Of a stretch of 53,553 bases of DNA, positions 23,674 through 32,666 are shown piece by piece (position 1 is the first letter of the stretch; each line of letters starts with the position of its first letter). The notes beneath the pieces were generated by a model, which was given only the letters and a program-made list of their open reading frames with translations, ran no database searches and was not told the origin of the DNA. The position numbers and the translations under genes are program-made. Location: positions 1-53,553 of the forward strand of contig JAADBR010000006.1 in the NCBI GenBank assembly GCA_009995705.1, written 5' to 3'. Source of the DNA: Microcystis aeruginosa W13-11 (GTDB taxonomy: Bacteria; Cyanobacteriota; Cyanobacteriia; Cyanobacteriales; Microcystaceae).

Positions 23674-25722
23674 TCAGGAAGACTTATTTTGATTTCTTCT
23701 GGCGTTGATTTTAGCGCGTAAAATCCTAACTTTATAGGGATCGGCATCTTTTCGCCACAGAATCTGATAGCCTTTGATTGTAGCACAATGCTCCTCTAAA
23801 CATTTTTGCCAACCCTGTAAACGTTCGATCGCTTTTCGATCTTCTAACAATCCCCAATCCTTTTCTAATTGAGTTAAGCGAACCAATTTATCATAGTTGG
23901 GATAATCCGCCGTTACTAAAAGCTCTTTTTCGTGTAAAATTGGCGGATTAGGACTATCCCGATAATCGCGAAAACTAAAATCAGCCGAACCTAAATATAC
24001 ATCCATGCTAGTAGCTAAAATCGGATGAATTTCTGTATCAAAATTTGGGTAATAGAGATAGGAAATTTTGGGTTGACGAAAAGATAAACGAATGACGTTA
24101 GCATTTTCTAACCGTCCGATAGTTTGACTGGCACAACCTTCATATAAGCGTAATAACATCGGTAATTTTTCCAGAACGCTAATATGAATAGTTAGGGAAT
24201 AACGGGAAAGTTTGCCTAAAGAACTATTTTCACAAGTACGAGTAATCGCTGGCAGATTTCCCGCACTTATTAACACTTCTTCTGCTAAAGCGCAAGCATT
24301 GCGATAACTGCCAAATAAAGCTTTAAAATCGGCACGGGTAGCGGGAGATAATTCCCGTACTTTCGGACATTGGCTAAATTGACTTAAAGCTAAATAAAGT
24401 AAAAGATCGGCGCGTCTTTTATCGGCAATTATCTCCCATTCTTCCCCTTCTGTTACTTGTAGAATCACTTGAAAAGCGCGTCTAAAAGTGCCAAATTCTG
24501 CCTTAATTTCTTCCTCTTGTAATAATTCTCCCGCAACGGGTAAACGTCCCTGCTGGGTGTAAAATTCCATTAGGGGAGTTAATAAATCTTCGTAATCTTC
24601 AAAGCGTTTGAGATGGGTTTTAATTTTAGGGGTGGTAGCGCGGGAACGACATCTCGATAAACGAAAGTTTTCGGCTTTTTCTTCTTCTCGAAAAACTAGA
24701 TAAATTCCCAAAGTTATTGGAATAGAATCAACTCCCAAAGTGTTATCAATATACTGTTTTAGTTCTTCCTGTTGATAGTATTTTTGAAAAGTATTGCGAC
24801 GGGTTATAATTCCATCTTCATAGGCCATTAAACCCCGTTCGCTATCATCAATTAGAATCTGTGCCGAAACAATTAAAACTTGACGGGTTAATTGCCAAGC
24901 TTTTAATAAAGCTTCTTGCCGTTCTTCGGCGGATTCAATAACATTAATTACATAGCCTAAATTAACAATATCAGATTCAATTAAAGGACTATCGGGACGA
25001 TAATAAGGATCCCAACCTTCACTTTGATAACCCTGTTCAGCTATGCGTTCTATATCACCTCCATAACCACAACCGTAATCAAAAAAAGTGGTTTCAGGAA
25101 GAAATAATCCCGCCGCTAATGCTAATCTTGCCGGACGAGAAAGGGTTTTGCGAACAAGAGCAGCTTTGTGGCGATCAATTATTATCGATTTTTCCCTTTG
25201 TCCCTCTAGATTACAAACTAAATAATCTCCAGCAAAATCAAGGTAATGCTTTCTTAAAAGCCGTTGCCATTCCTGTTTAGTACCGATGGGATAAGAACTG
25301 TTTAAAAGTCCTAAAGCACTCTCGATTTTTGTGAGATGTTCGAATTCTTCATAAAGAGGATAGTCCCTGGTAACAAAAGTTTCTTTTCGGTGTAAAATGG
25401 GCGGATTATCAGCATTTTGATAATTCCATTCACTCAAGATTAATGTCCCCAGATCTACCACTAAACTTTTAATTAAAACTGGGTGAGGTTCCCGATCAAA
25501 ATCTGGATAAAAAAGATAAGATATTTTCGGTTTATCGGTGCTAAATTTAATTATTGTTGCCTCAGATAAATGCTGATTAATTCTTGCTTGTTGTTCGTAA
25601 TTCTGGAGGATAGGATCCAATTGATGTAATGCTTCTCGATGAACATAAAGCGCCCCCGGTAATAGTTTACCGATGGGACTAACTTGACACAGTTGCACTA
25701 TTAAAGCAAAATTATCAGCCAT
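23674..25722 (-). CDS. DNA phosphorothioation-associated putative methyltransferase with duplicated flanking arms
   Basis: 682 residues from ATG 25722 (a TTG at 25746 would add eight). The centre (~residues 185-330) matches the dnd-associated methyltransferase family: HKAALVRKTLSRPARLALAAG, then SAM motif DYGCGYGGDIERI and GYVINVIES. Unusually, a module is present twice: an N-terminal copy with KPKISYLFYPDFDREPHPVL and NPPILHRKETFV, and a C-terminal copy with QPKISYLYYPNFDTEIHPIL and NPPILHEKELLV. Both copies end with an ~25-residue WQ..L..H segment. The family's target is unknown. No dndB-E genes are in the window, so this is an orphan here. Family assignment is from memory. Confidence 0.8.
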   Translation of the reverse strand: MADNFALIVQLCQVSPIGKLLPGALYVHREALHQLDPILQNYEQQARINQHLSEATIIKFSTDKPKISYLFYPDFDREPHPVLIKSLVVDLGTLILSEWNYQNADNPPILHRKETFVTRDYPLYEEFEHLTKIESALGLLNSSYPIGTKQEWQRLLRKHYLDFAGDYLVCNLEGQREKSIIIDRHKAALVRKTLSRPARLALAAGLFLPETTFFDYGCGYGGDIERIAEQGYQSEGWDPYYRPDSPLIESDIVNLGYVINVIESAEERQEALLKAWQLTRQVLIVSAQILIDDSERGLMAYEDGIITRRNTFQKYYQQEELKQYIDNTLGVDSIPITLGIYLVFREEEKAENFRLSRCRSRATTPKIKTHLKRFEDYEDLLTPLMEFYTQQGRLPVAGELLQEEEIKAEFGTFRRAFQVILQVTEGEEWEIIADKRRADLLLYLALSQFSQCPKVRELSPATRADFKALFGSYRNACALAEEVLISAGNLPAITRTCENSSLGKLSRYSLTIHISVLEKLPMLLRLYEGCASQTIGRLENANVIRLSFRQPKISYLYYPNFDTEIHPILATSMDVYLGSADFSFRDYRDSPNPPILHEKELLVTADYPNYDKLVRLTQLEKDWGLLEDRKAIERLQGWQKCLEEHCATIKGYQILWRKDADPYKVRILRAKINARRNQNKSS

Positions 25723-25765
25723 GGCAATTAATCTGTCTAATAACAAATTCTAGAGACAGAAACAA

Positions 25766-26545
25766 CTAAATAAATCTAGTTAAATGAACCCGATAGCGCT
25801 CTTTTTTGGTCACAGTAACCTCACCCACTTCTAGACGACCTTTTCCCCGAAAAGAAATCAAATCACCGGTTTTAACGTTATAACTAGATTGACTGATATC
25901 TTTCCAGTTAACTCGCACATCCCCGGCGCTAATTGCCTCGGCCATTTTACTGCGAGAAATGCCAAAACCCGCCGACGCGATCGCATCCAAACGTAAGGAA
26001 GCTTCCACGGTATTAATTTCTTTTTTTTGCGGTGCTCTAACTTTTAATTCCGTTAAAGGAATCAGGCTAGTTTTCACTGGAACCGAACGCACTTGTCGCA
26101 AATTAGCAGATAAAAAATCTGCCAATTCAGGCACTACAATCGCCTGCGCTCCTCGCTCACCTAAAACGATTATATCGCCAACTTTTTCCCGAACGATACC
26201 CGTCCCCAACATTGCCCCTAAAAAATCCCGGTGGTTAGCGGTATCAAAAAGAAAATTACCGGCAATATCAAGGGCAGACAGGGGAATATCTGTTACCGCC
26301 AAAGGTAGATCAACTCTAGCAATACCGAGGCGCTGTCTTTCTGCTTGGGGATAACCGCCCCATTTTTGCATTGACACATCAGTTAAACGCTGAAAAACTC
26401 GTTCTACTTCCGCTAAAACCGCAGGAGAAAGAAAGTCTGTCGTCGTCACTTCCCAAGTCTTAATCGCTTGTTCAGCTTTATCAATAACTTTTGCTATCTC
26501 CTCGCGGTTTTCAACACCCTTTAGTAATTCTTCTCTTGGTAACAT
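25766..26545 (-). CDS. Photosystem II S4 domain protein
   Basis: 259 residues from ATG 26545 (an earlier TTG exists at 26566). An N-terminal YlmH-like region (residues ~10-165) with YPQAERQRLGIAR and NFLFDTANHRDFLGAMLGTGI is followed by an S4 RNA-binding domain (EASLRLDAIASAGFGISRSKMAEAISAGDVRVNWK). This cyanobacterial/plastid family is annotated as PSII S4 domain protein because it is restricted to phototrophs; RNA binding is expected from the S4 fold, but the target is unknown. Confidence 0.88.
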   Translation of the reverse strand: MLPREELLKGVENREEIAKVIDKAEQAIKTWEVTTTDFLSPAVLAEVERVFQRLTDVSMQKWGGYPQAERQRLGIARVDLPLAVTDIPLSALDIAGNFLFDTANHRDFLGAMLGTGIVREKVGDIIVLGERGAQAIVVPELADFLSANLRQVRSVPVKTSLIPLTELKVRAPQKKEINTVEASLRLDAIASAGFGISRSKMAEAISAGDVRVNWKDISQSSYNVKTGDLISFRGKGRLEVGEVTVTKKERYRVHLTRFI

Positions 26546-26616
26546 TGTTTTCTGGTAATTAATCAAAAATTCTTAGGAAAAAATCAAATGACCGATAACT
26601 TATTCCTGATAACCGT

Positions 26617-27126
26617 TCACCGTTCTAGGGCGTATCCTTGCAGATTTTCGGGGTTAAATTGACGCAGGATAAGAGTCGCTTGATTTTTCAGGTTTTCCGA
26701 ACCCTGCACGATAATAATATATTTTCCCGCGCCGAGACGATTGCGATAGGGAAGTGCATCGCCACTGCCGGACGATAAACCCACGCCACCACCGACAAAA
26801 ATACTGCCCATCGCCCCCCCCATCGCCCCGGCAATACCGCCGACGATATGATTGCCCGGTTCTCCGGCCCAATCAAAGGTATGCAATCCCGTAATCAGGT
26901 TAAAAAGGTAGCCCCCAGCAAAACCGAAGGGAATTAACCAAAAAGCCATGAGAGTAGCCCGTTTTTTGGCCTGTTGAAAGGGATCGATCAAACCGAACTC
27001 ATCAGCACTTTTATAGCCGCGACCGAGAATGGTCACTTGAGATTGGGGAATTCCCGCCTTTTCTAGGGCAACGGCAGCTTCTTCTGCTTGTATGCGATCA
27101 GCTAACACGGCAATGAGATAATTCAT
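26617..27126 (-). CDS. Glycine-zipper protein with split ferredoxin-like domain
   Basis: 169 residues from ATG 27126 (TTGGAGAAT upstream); the TTG at 27135 is unlikely. The N-terminal ~45 residues (NYLIAVLADRIQAEEAAVALEKAGI...VTILGRG) and the last ~35 (KYIIIVQGSENLKNQATLIL) look like two halves of one alpha/beta sandwich. Between them sits a hydrophobic segment (LMAFWLIPFGFAGGYLF) and a glycine zipper (GGIAGAMGGAMGSIFVGGGVG). This arrangement, as in general-stress-protein-17M-like families, suggests a soluble regulatory fold carried on a membrane-inserting hairpin. Function unknown. Confidence 0.7.
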   Translation of the reverse strand: MNYLIAVLADRIQAEEAAVALEKAGIPQSQVTILGRGYKSADEFGLIDPFQQAKKRATLMAFWLIPFGFAGGYLFNLITGLHTFDWAGEPGNHIVGGIAGAMGGAMGSIFVGGGVGLSSGSGDALPYRNRLGAGKYIIIVQGSENLKNQATLILRQFNPENLQGYALER

Positions 27127-27323
27127 ATTCTCCAACTTTTCAGTCTATCTTCATCTCCTATTGTAAGGATTTTGGGGACTGAAAAGCCGCTCGATCAAGA
27201 AAATATTCAAGGGGATGCGTTAGTCAATCTTGGATAGGATTGATTAATGTGGAATTATTAGCAATTCAAGAAATTGATCTATTTGGTTATTTCTGGCACT
27301 AATTTACTATAAAGAAAGACGTT

Positions 27324-27563
27324 TTAATTGTTATTATTAACAAGAAGTTTTTTAGGATTATTATCATTGAGATTAGACTGTAAAGCTTGACTCATTCCTC
27401 TCATTATTTGAATTTTTTCATCGGCTACACCTGACGCAAAAACTAAAAAATAGATTAGATTTTTAGTAATAATAGCCAGTCTTAAGTAATTCACTTTTCC
27501 GCCAATTAAATTTATAAGAAAAAAGAGAAATAAATAGCGCAGTTCCAGCTTTCTCTTATTGAC
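27324..27563 (-). pseudogene. Probable 3' relic of an unrecognised gene
   Basis: An open minus-strand frame of about 79 codons without a plausible start (a stop lies immediately before it). The translation includes INLIGGKVNYLRLAIITKN, LVFASGVADEKIQIM and RGMSQALQSNLNDNNP, with protein-like composition and a natural C-terminus. I cannot name the family. It accounts for most of the 580-bp gap between the glycine-zipper gene and pyrC. Confidence 0.35.
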
Positions 27564-27707
27564 CTAGTACAATTTAGAGGCACGGCAGCTTATTAGTTAA
27601 AACCGACTTGACTGCTGAAATAGAGAATTGATTCCCTGACCGAAGATTAACTTCTCTCTTGTGTTTAGTTGTGGCGCTGGGATTCCTAACCGTTGTATGA
27701 TGGAAAA

Positions 27708-28742
27708 ATGCGAAGACTCACAATAACTCGACCCGACGACTGGCATCTTCATCTCCGCGACGGTGCGGCACTGAAAGCGGTTCTACCCCATACAGTGCGT
27801 CAGTTTGCCCGTGCCATTATCATGCCGAATTTAAAACCCCCAGTGCGCTCGGTGGCCGATGCCGCCGCCTACCGCGATCGCATTCTGGCAGCAGTTCCAG
27901 AGGGTCAACAGTTCGAGCCATTGATGACCCTCTATCTCACCGATAATACCAGTCCCGAAGAAATTATGGCGGCGAAAGCCTCCCAGTTTGTCAAAGCGGT
28001 AAAATACTACCCAGCCGGTGCCACAACTAATTCCGACTGGGGAGTGACGGACATTCGTAGGGGCGATCGCGTTTTTGCCGTCATGGAGCAGCTGGATCTG
28101 CCGCTACTACTGCACGGAGAAGTTACCGATGGTGATATTGATGTGTTCGATCGAGAGAAAGTGTTCATTGAGAAGCAATTAATCCCACTGATAACAAGAT
28201 TTCCGAAACTGCGGGTCGTCTTTGAACACATTACCACTGCCGACGCGGTCAAGTTTGTTCTATCTGCTAACAACAATGTCGCCGCCACAATTACGCCCCA
28301 ACATTTATTATTTAGCCGAAACATTCTCTTTACCGGTGGCATTCGTCCCCATTTTTATTGCCTGCCGATTTTGAAACGAGAGGATCATCGTTTGGCACTT
28401 TTGCAAGCGGCCACATCGGGCAATCCCAAGTTTTTTCTAGGGACCGATAGTGCGCCCCATTCTCGCTACAGCAAAGAAAGTTCCTGTGGCTGCGCGGGTT
28501 GTTATTCGGCTCTGCACGCTCTAGAGTTGTACGCGGAAGCTTTTGAGAGTGTCGATGCGATTGAGCAACTGGAAAGGTTCGCCAGCTTTCACGGTCCAGA
28601 TTTTTATCAACTCCCCCGGAATACGGAACAAATCACCTTAACCAAAACCCCTTGGCGTATTCCCGATGAATTGCCCTTTCCCGAATCGGGACTGGTGCCG
28701 TTACGAGCGGGTGAAGAGATAAGCTGGCAATTAGGGCAATAA
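27708..28742 (+). CDS. pyrC: Dihydroorotase
   Basis: 344 residues from ATG 27708 (GGAAAA just upstream; a TTG at 27693 would add five). Class II (E. coli-type) zinc amidohydrolase of pyrimidine synthesis that cyclises carbamoyl-aspartate. Zinc ligands are His13 and His15 in DDWHLHLRD; the carboxylated lysine is in [15 protein letters not shown]; the downstream His motifs lie in LLLHGEVTD and RVVFEHITT; the catalytic aspartate is in FLGTDSAPH. All are intact. Confidence 0.97.
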   Translation: MRRLTITRPDDWHLHLRDGAALKAVLPHTVRQFARAIIMPNLKPPVRSVADAAAYRDRILAAVPEGQQFEPLMTLYLTDNTSPEEIMAAKASQFVKAVKYYPAGATTNSDWGVTDIRRGDRVFAVMEQLDLPLLLHGEVTDGDIDVFDREKVFIEKQLIPLITRFPKLRVVFEHITTADAVKFVLSANNNVAATITPQHLLFSRNILFTGGIRPHFYCLPILKREDHRLALLQAATSGNPKFFLGTDSAPHSRYSKESSCGCAGCYSALHALELYAEAFESVDAIEQLERFASFHGPDFYQLPRNTEQITLTKTPWRIPDELPFPESGLVPLRAGEEISWQLGQ

Positions 28743-28891
28743 AAACCGCCAGTCTTGATAGTTGCGGTTAAGAATTCACGATTTATTAAAGACTGATTAT
28801 TTATTCCCCCTTTTGCCTCTTGCCCCTTGCATGAGTGCCTGCCCTGATATGTAGCCTATACTCAACGGATTTAGTATCACATCTGATAACC

Positions 28892-31261
28892 CTAAGTTAA
28901 ATAAGCGATAGTTACCCCCGAACCCCCCTCATTTTGGGGTGCTAATTGAAAGCGTTTTACCTGGGGATGACGGGATAGGAAATCGTGAACACCTTGACGC
29001 AATTTCCCCGTACCTTTACCGTGAATAATCCATAATATACCCGATGGGGTAGCCCTGATGATCGCCTGTTCGATATCCGTTTCTGACTCTGCCACCCTGG
29101 AACCGCGAATATCGACGGTATTATTAGCAGTACGAATTAAAGGAGTCTCTTGGGGTTTTGTGGGAGTTTGGGGCAAATTTTTGGCAGGTTTTGGCGCAGT
29201 TTCCACTTTTTGACCATCCAAAGACTCAATCTGGTCTAAGGGTAGGGTCATCTTCATCATCCCGAAACGCAGGGAAATCTCCTCTGATTCCGGTGAAATT
29301 GCTAAAACTTCGGCAGTTTGTCCCAAATTGGGCAAGCGTACCCTTTCCCCCACTTGCGGACGATAGTTAACCTTAGTTTTTTCCGTTTTTGGTAATAACC
29401 TTTCTGCGATTGCGGTTAATTCCTCTGTGGCTTTTTGGGCATCTTTACCGGTTTTTGTTCCCGCTTGCAATCGGCGAATAACGTCATTAATCTCTGCTTT
29501 TGCCGATAATAAAGCCTTTTGTATCTCCTGCTCCTGATAACGCTTTAATTCTCGCTCTCTCTCCTGTAGAGAATTAGCCCGCGTGGACACTTCTGTATAA
29601 AATTTCTCCGTTTGTTGGAGTAATTGACTAGCCTCCTTAGCTTTTGACTCCTGTTCCCGTCTTTGCGCTTCCAAACCAGCAATTACTTGATTTATCTCCT
29701 CCGATAACTCCCCCAGATGATTTCTCGCTTCGGCCACAATTTCGGGACTTAATCCCAAACGCTGGGCAATAGTTAAAGCATTAGAACGCCCCGGAATGCC
29801 CCATAATAGTCGATAAGTGGGGGAAAGGGTGCGATCATCAAACTCTACCGAGGCATTTTCAAAGCGAGAATCTCGATACTTTAACGCTTTTAATTCCCCG
29901 TAGTGGGTGGTAGCCACCGTCAGTAAACTATGATCGGCGAGGTATTGTAAAATAGCGATCGCTAAAGGACTTCCCTCGGCCGGATCCGTACCTGCTCCCA
30001 CCTCATCAAGTAAAACTAAGGAACGATGATTTAAAGCCGCTAAAATGCGGACAATCCGGCGAATATGACCCGAAAAAGTCGATAAACTCTGTTGTAAAGA
30101 CTGTTCATCCCCGATATCGGCCAAAACCTGATCGAACCAAGGTATCTCCACCGGTTCCCGCGCTGGAATAAACAGGCCCGCTTTCGCCATTAAAGCCGCT
30201 AATCCGAGAGTTTTTAAAGTAACGGTTTTTCCGCCGGTATTTGGTCCGGTGATGGCAACAACGCGAATTTCTGGGCTAATCTGCACATTTATTGGTACGA
30301 CCTCCCCCCCCTGTTCGTGGTGTTTTTGCCACCAGAGCAACGGATGACGCAAATTCCGTAAAGTAATCGTTTCCGAACCATCGATAAAGTGGGGGGGATT
30401 ACCCTCTAACCATAAACTGTAACGGGCCCTAGCGGTGGCCAGATCGAGCCTAGTAGCGATCGCTAGTAAATATTCTAAATCCTCAAAAGCTGCGGCGATC
30501 AGATTACTTAACTGCCGGAGGATTTTTTCTTCTTCGATTTGTTCCAGACGACGATATTGCCGCAGTTGATTGCCTTGGTCAACGATAGAGTGAGGTTCAA
30601 TGTAAAAAGTCGCCCCTGTGCTGGAAGTATCGTGAATTATCCCCGGTATTTGCTCTTTTTGCGCTGCTTTGACGGGAATCACCCAGCGTTCACTTCTTTG
30701 GGTAATCACCGCTTCTTGGATAGCACCGCCCTGCTTTTGCATGATATCCTGTAATTTTCGGTAAATTCGCTCTCTAATCACCTTCATTTGTCCCCGAATT
30801 TCGCGTAATTGGGGACTAGCGCGATCAGATATCCGGCCATCTTCATCGATACAACGGTGTATTTCCTGTTCTATCTCTGGATAGGTGCGAATTTCGGCTA
30901 CCAACTCTTTTAAGACCGGTATATCTTCCTGTTCGTCAATTAAACGCCGTAAACGTCGCACTCCCGCTAAAGTCGTGGCAATATTTAAAAGTTCCTGTCC
31001 CGATAATAACCCCCCCAGATGCGCCCTTTCTAGGGCATCGCCGATGTCGGTAATGCCATCAAAGGAAAGACGGCTATCTAATTTTTGTTCTAAGCTATAA
31101 ACTTCTTTGGTTTGGCAGAGTAGGTTTAAACTTTCCTCTTTGCTTTCTGGTAACAGCAATTGACGAATCGCGATCGCACCTAGTTTAGTCGCTGCAAAAG
31201 TAGCTAGGTGTTGACATAGCCGCGGCCATTCCAATAATTCTAGGGTTTCGTCTTGAATCAA
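28892..31261 (-). CDS. mutS2: MutS2, Smr-domain endonuclease/ribosome-rescue ATPase
   Basis: 789 residues. Core and lever helices (1-300), ABC-type ATPase with Walker A GPNTGGKTVTLKT (~340), LVLLDEVGAGTDPAEG (Walker B) and VATTHYGELKALKY, a long coiled coil (520-600), then a KOW-like strip and a C-terminal Smr domain starting VDIRGSRVAE with HGKGTGKL. MutS2 lacks the mismatch-recognition domain of MutS; it suppresses recombination or splits collided ribosomes. The start is TTG at 31261, which gives the usual MIQDETLELLEWPRL beginning. Confidence 0.96.
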   Translation of the reverse strand: MIQDETLELLEWPRLCQHLATFAATKLGAIAIRQLLLPESKEESLNLLCQTKEVYSLEQKLDSRLSFDGITDIGDALERAHLGGLLSGQELLNIATTLAGVRRLRRLIDEQEDIPVLKELVAEIRTYPEIEQEIHRCIDEDGRISDRASPQLREIRGQMKVIRERIYRKLQDIMQKQGGAIQEAVITQRSERWVIPVKAAQKEQIPGIIHDTSSTGATFYIEPHSIVDQGNQLRQYRRLEQIEEEKILRQLSNLIAAAFEDLEYLLAIATRLDLATARARYSLWLEGNPPHFIDGSETITLRNLRHPLLWWQKHHEQGGEVVPINVQISPEIRVVAITGPNTGGKTVTLKTLGLAALMAKAGLFIPAREPVEIPWFDQVLADIGDEQSLQQSLSTFSGHIRRIVRILAALNHRSLVLLDEVGAGTDPAEGSPLAIAILQYLADHSLLTVATTHYGELKALKYRDSRFENASVEFDDRTLSPTYRLLWGIPGRSNALTIAQRLGLSPEIVAEARNHLGELSEEINQVIAGLEAQRREQESKAKEASQLLQQTEKFYTEVSTRANSLQERERELKRYQEQEIQKALLSAKAEINDVIRRLQAGTKTGKDAQKATEELTAIAERLLPKTEKTKVNYRPQVGERVRLPNLGQTAEVLAISPESEEISLRFGMMKMTLPLDQIESLDGQKVETAPKPAKNLPQTPTKPQETPLIRTANNTVDIRGSRVAESETDIEQAIIRATPSGILWIIHGKGTGKLRQGVHDFLSRHPQVKRFQLAPQNEGGSGVTIAYLT

Positions 31262-31364
31262 TTTTGTAGTTTTTTATAATACGCTTTGTATTTCTAGTCT
31301 AACCGGATTTGGTCTGATTTTTACAGGGGGCGGTCGGCGGTCGGCAGTAGATAGTAAACTCACA

Positions 31365-31403
31365 TCTGATAACTGATCACTGATAACTGATGACTGATCA
31401 CTG
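31365..31403. repeat. Heptad tandem repeats (CTGATAA/CTGATCA variants)
   Basis: Five or six adjacent 7-bp units alternating CTGATAA, CTGATCA and CTGATGA between mutS2 and psb27. Confidence 0.65.
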
Positions 31404-31406
31404 TAT

Positions 31407-31808
31407 CTAAATTCCTTTCTGGAGAGAGAATTGCACCTGTTTAAATTCTTGTTTTAAACGTTGTTTGAGTTTGTCGGGGATGGGACGGGAACCGTAGGCG
31501 GTATAATAACCAGCTAGAGAGTTTAAGGCTGTTTGCATAGTAGTGAAAGAACGCAAACCCCCGGATTTTTTATCTCGCCGGTAGAGGGAGATGTAATCGT
31601 TGATTTGTTCCTTTGCCTGCGACTCAACTGCCCCTTTATTCGGGTCATCTTTGACTAAATCAAGGGCTGCGGTTAAAGTTTCAATCACCGTCAGGGTATC
31701 CTGTCCATAATTGCCCGTTAACCCCGAACTACCAGAACAACCCATCAATCCGATGACCAGGACGAGAACCAAAGCTAATAAGCGAGAAATGTAAGGTTTT
31801 AGAGACAT
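31407..31808 (-). CDS. psb27: Psb27, photosystem II assembly lipoprotein
   Basis: 133 residues from ATG 31808; the longer frame to 31835 adds nine residues before the signal. Lipoprotein signal MSLKPYISRLLALV... with lipobox LMGC (lipidated Cys24). The mature four-helix protein shows LTGNYGQDTLTVIETL, INDYISLYRRDKKSGGL, FTTMQTALNSLAGYYTAYG and RLKQEFKQVQ. Psb27 binds CP43 in immature PSII and keeps the manganese site accessible during assembly and repair. Confidence 0.94.
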   Translation of the reverse strand: MSLKPYISRLLALVLVLVIGLMGCSGSSGLTGNYGQDTLTVIETLTAALDLVKDDPNKGAVESQAKEQINDYISLYRRDKKSGGLRSFTTMQTALNSLAGYYTAYGSRPIPDKLKQRLKQEFKQVQFSLQKGI

Positions 31809-31925
31809 ATTTTCAACACCATAAGTTAATCCCAAGTCACCTTATCCTATCAGGAAACTGTTACCAGTTCCCCATGGTAGTCAACCTACTGCAAAAATCA
31901 GGGGTAAACTGGGGGGGAAATAGCC

Positions 31926-31963
31926 AAAATATAGGCTTTTTTGACGACAAAAGCCCTATTTTT
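31926..31963. terminator. Strong stem-loop, possible bidirectional terminator
   Basis: AAATATAGGCTTTT and AAAAGCCCTATTTTT form a nearly perfect stem with A/T-rich flanks, located just downstream of the relic ending at 31983 (minus strand). Confidence 0.5.
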
Positions 31964-31982
31964 GCCCAAAACTTAGATGCCA

Positions 31983-32081
31983 TCAACCTGAAGTGAGTTG
32001 ATTTTGGACTAATTCCGGCCGCCATAAGGCACTGGTGACGGTTTTAGGGTCGATCGAGATTGGACTTTGCGATCGATTAAT
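31983..32081 (-). pseudogene. Possible C-terminal gene relic abutting the IS200/IS605 derivative
   Basis: Thirty-two codons plus stop read SQSPISIDPKTVTSALW and RPELVQNQLTSG on the minus strand, stop at 31983, then a terminator-like hairpin. The frame is closed at 32082-32084, about five bases from the mobile element. I infer the tail of a gene cut by the insertion; the family is not recognised. Confidence 0.3.
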
Positions 32082-32088
32082 CTAGAAG

Positions 32089-32432
32089 TTGACATCCTCG
32101 CCGCCGTAAAACGGACGGCGATTCCTCACCACGCCACTTTTTTAGGGTGGTCGCTGAATGGGGTTGACGCTTCACCGAAAAACGCTTAATTGCTTAAGTC
32201 TGACTCTTTCGACCCGTCCGTTTTGAGTGTCCGGATGCCCTCCGGCCACTTTGAACAAGTCGAAAAAATCTAATGTTCAACCTTATTTCCTAGAAAGTTT
32301 TACTCGTTCAAGGCCGAATTTGAATTCTTTTCTGAACAAAACCCCCTACTATCTGTTGTCAAGGTTCAGTTTTTAGCTTGGTTATCGCTTTTTCCATTGT
32401 AGCTTAAAGCCGTCCTAAAAGGACGGGGTTTT
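32089..32432 (-). mobile_element. Non-autonomous IS200/IS605-type element with structured interior (omega-RNA-like)
   Basis: About 345 bp without an ORF. One end reads TTGACATCCTCGCCGCCGT with an imperfect hairpin (CGCCGCCGT/ACGGACGGCG), matching the right end of cyanobacterial tnpB/iscB elements in reverse; the other has CCGTCC/GGACGG (32410-32426) near an AAAACCCC-type end. The interior, on the minus strand, has stems such as GGCCGGAGGGCATCCGG and the block GGTGAAGCGTCAACCCC, followed by paired GACCACCC and AGTGGCG segments. These resemble the structured noncoding parts of IS200/IS605 elements (HEARO/IscB omega RNA or TnpB reRNA). Which RNA class it is cannot be settled by eye. Confidence 0.65.
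32120..32300 (-). ncRNA. Candidate omega RNA / HEARO-like or TnpB reRNA scaffold
   Basis: Dense self-complementarity and no coding potential within the mobile element at 32089-32432. The minus-strand order of stems (GCCGGA...TCCGG, AGTCAGACTTAAGC..., GTGAAGCGTCAACCCC, CCACCC...GGGTGG-type pairing) is like guide-RNA scaffolds of this transposon superfamily. Boundaries are approximate; expression is unknown. Confidence 0.4.
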
Positions 32433-32448
32433 AACCCAAATTTTCGAT

Positions 32449-32589
32449 AAGTAGGTAGGTGTTAAAAGTTGTCAGACACCCCCCTTATCAAGGGGGGCAG
32501 GGGGGATCGGCACCCCCCTTATCAAGGGGGGATTAAGGGGGGATCAGAGGCAAAATCTATCTTCAATTTAATTATAACTACTTACTTAA
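32449..32589. repeat. MITE copy B, inverted relative to copy A at 13731
   Basis: Begins GATAAGTAGGTAGGTGTT and ends near CTTACTTAAA, with the same interior blocks as copy A but reversed. Its centre holds a duplicated palindrome CCCCCCTTATCAAGGGGGG, making it ~30 bp longer than copy A. It directly abuts the IS200/IS605 derivative. Confidence 0.75.
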
Positions 32590-32666
32590 AAATTCTCCGT
32601 TGCTTTCGTCCTGTTTCGGAAGAAAGAAAGTTACATTTTGTAATCTTTAGACCGCTCAAGCTGGAA

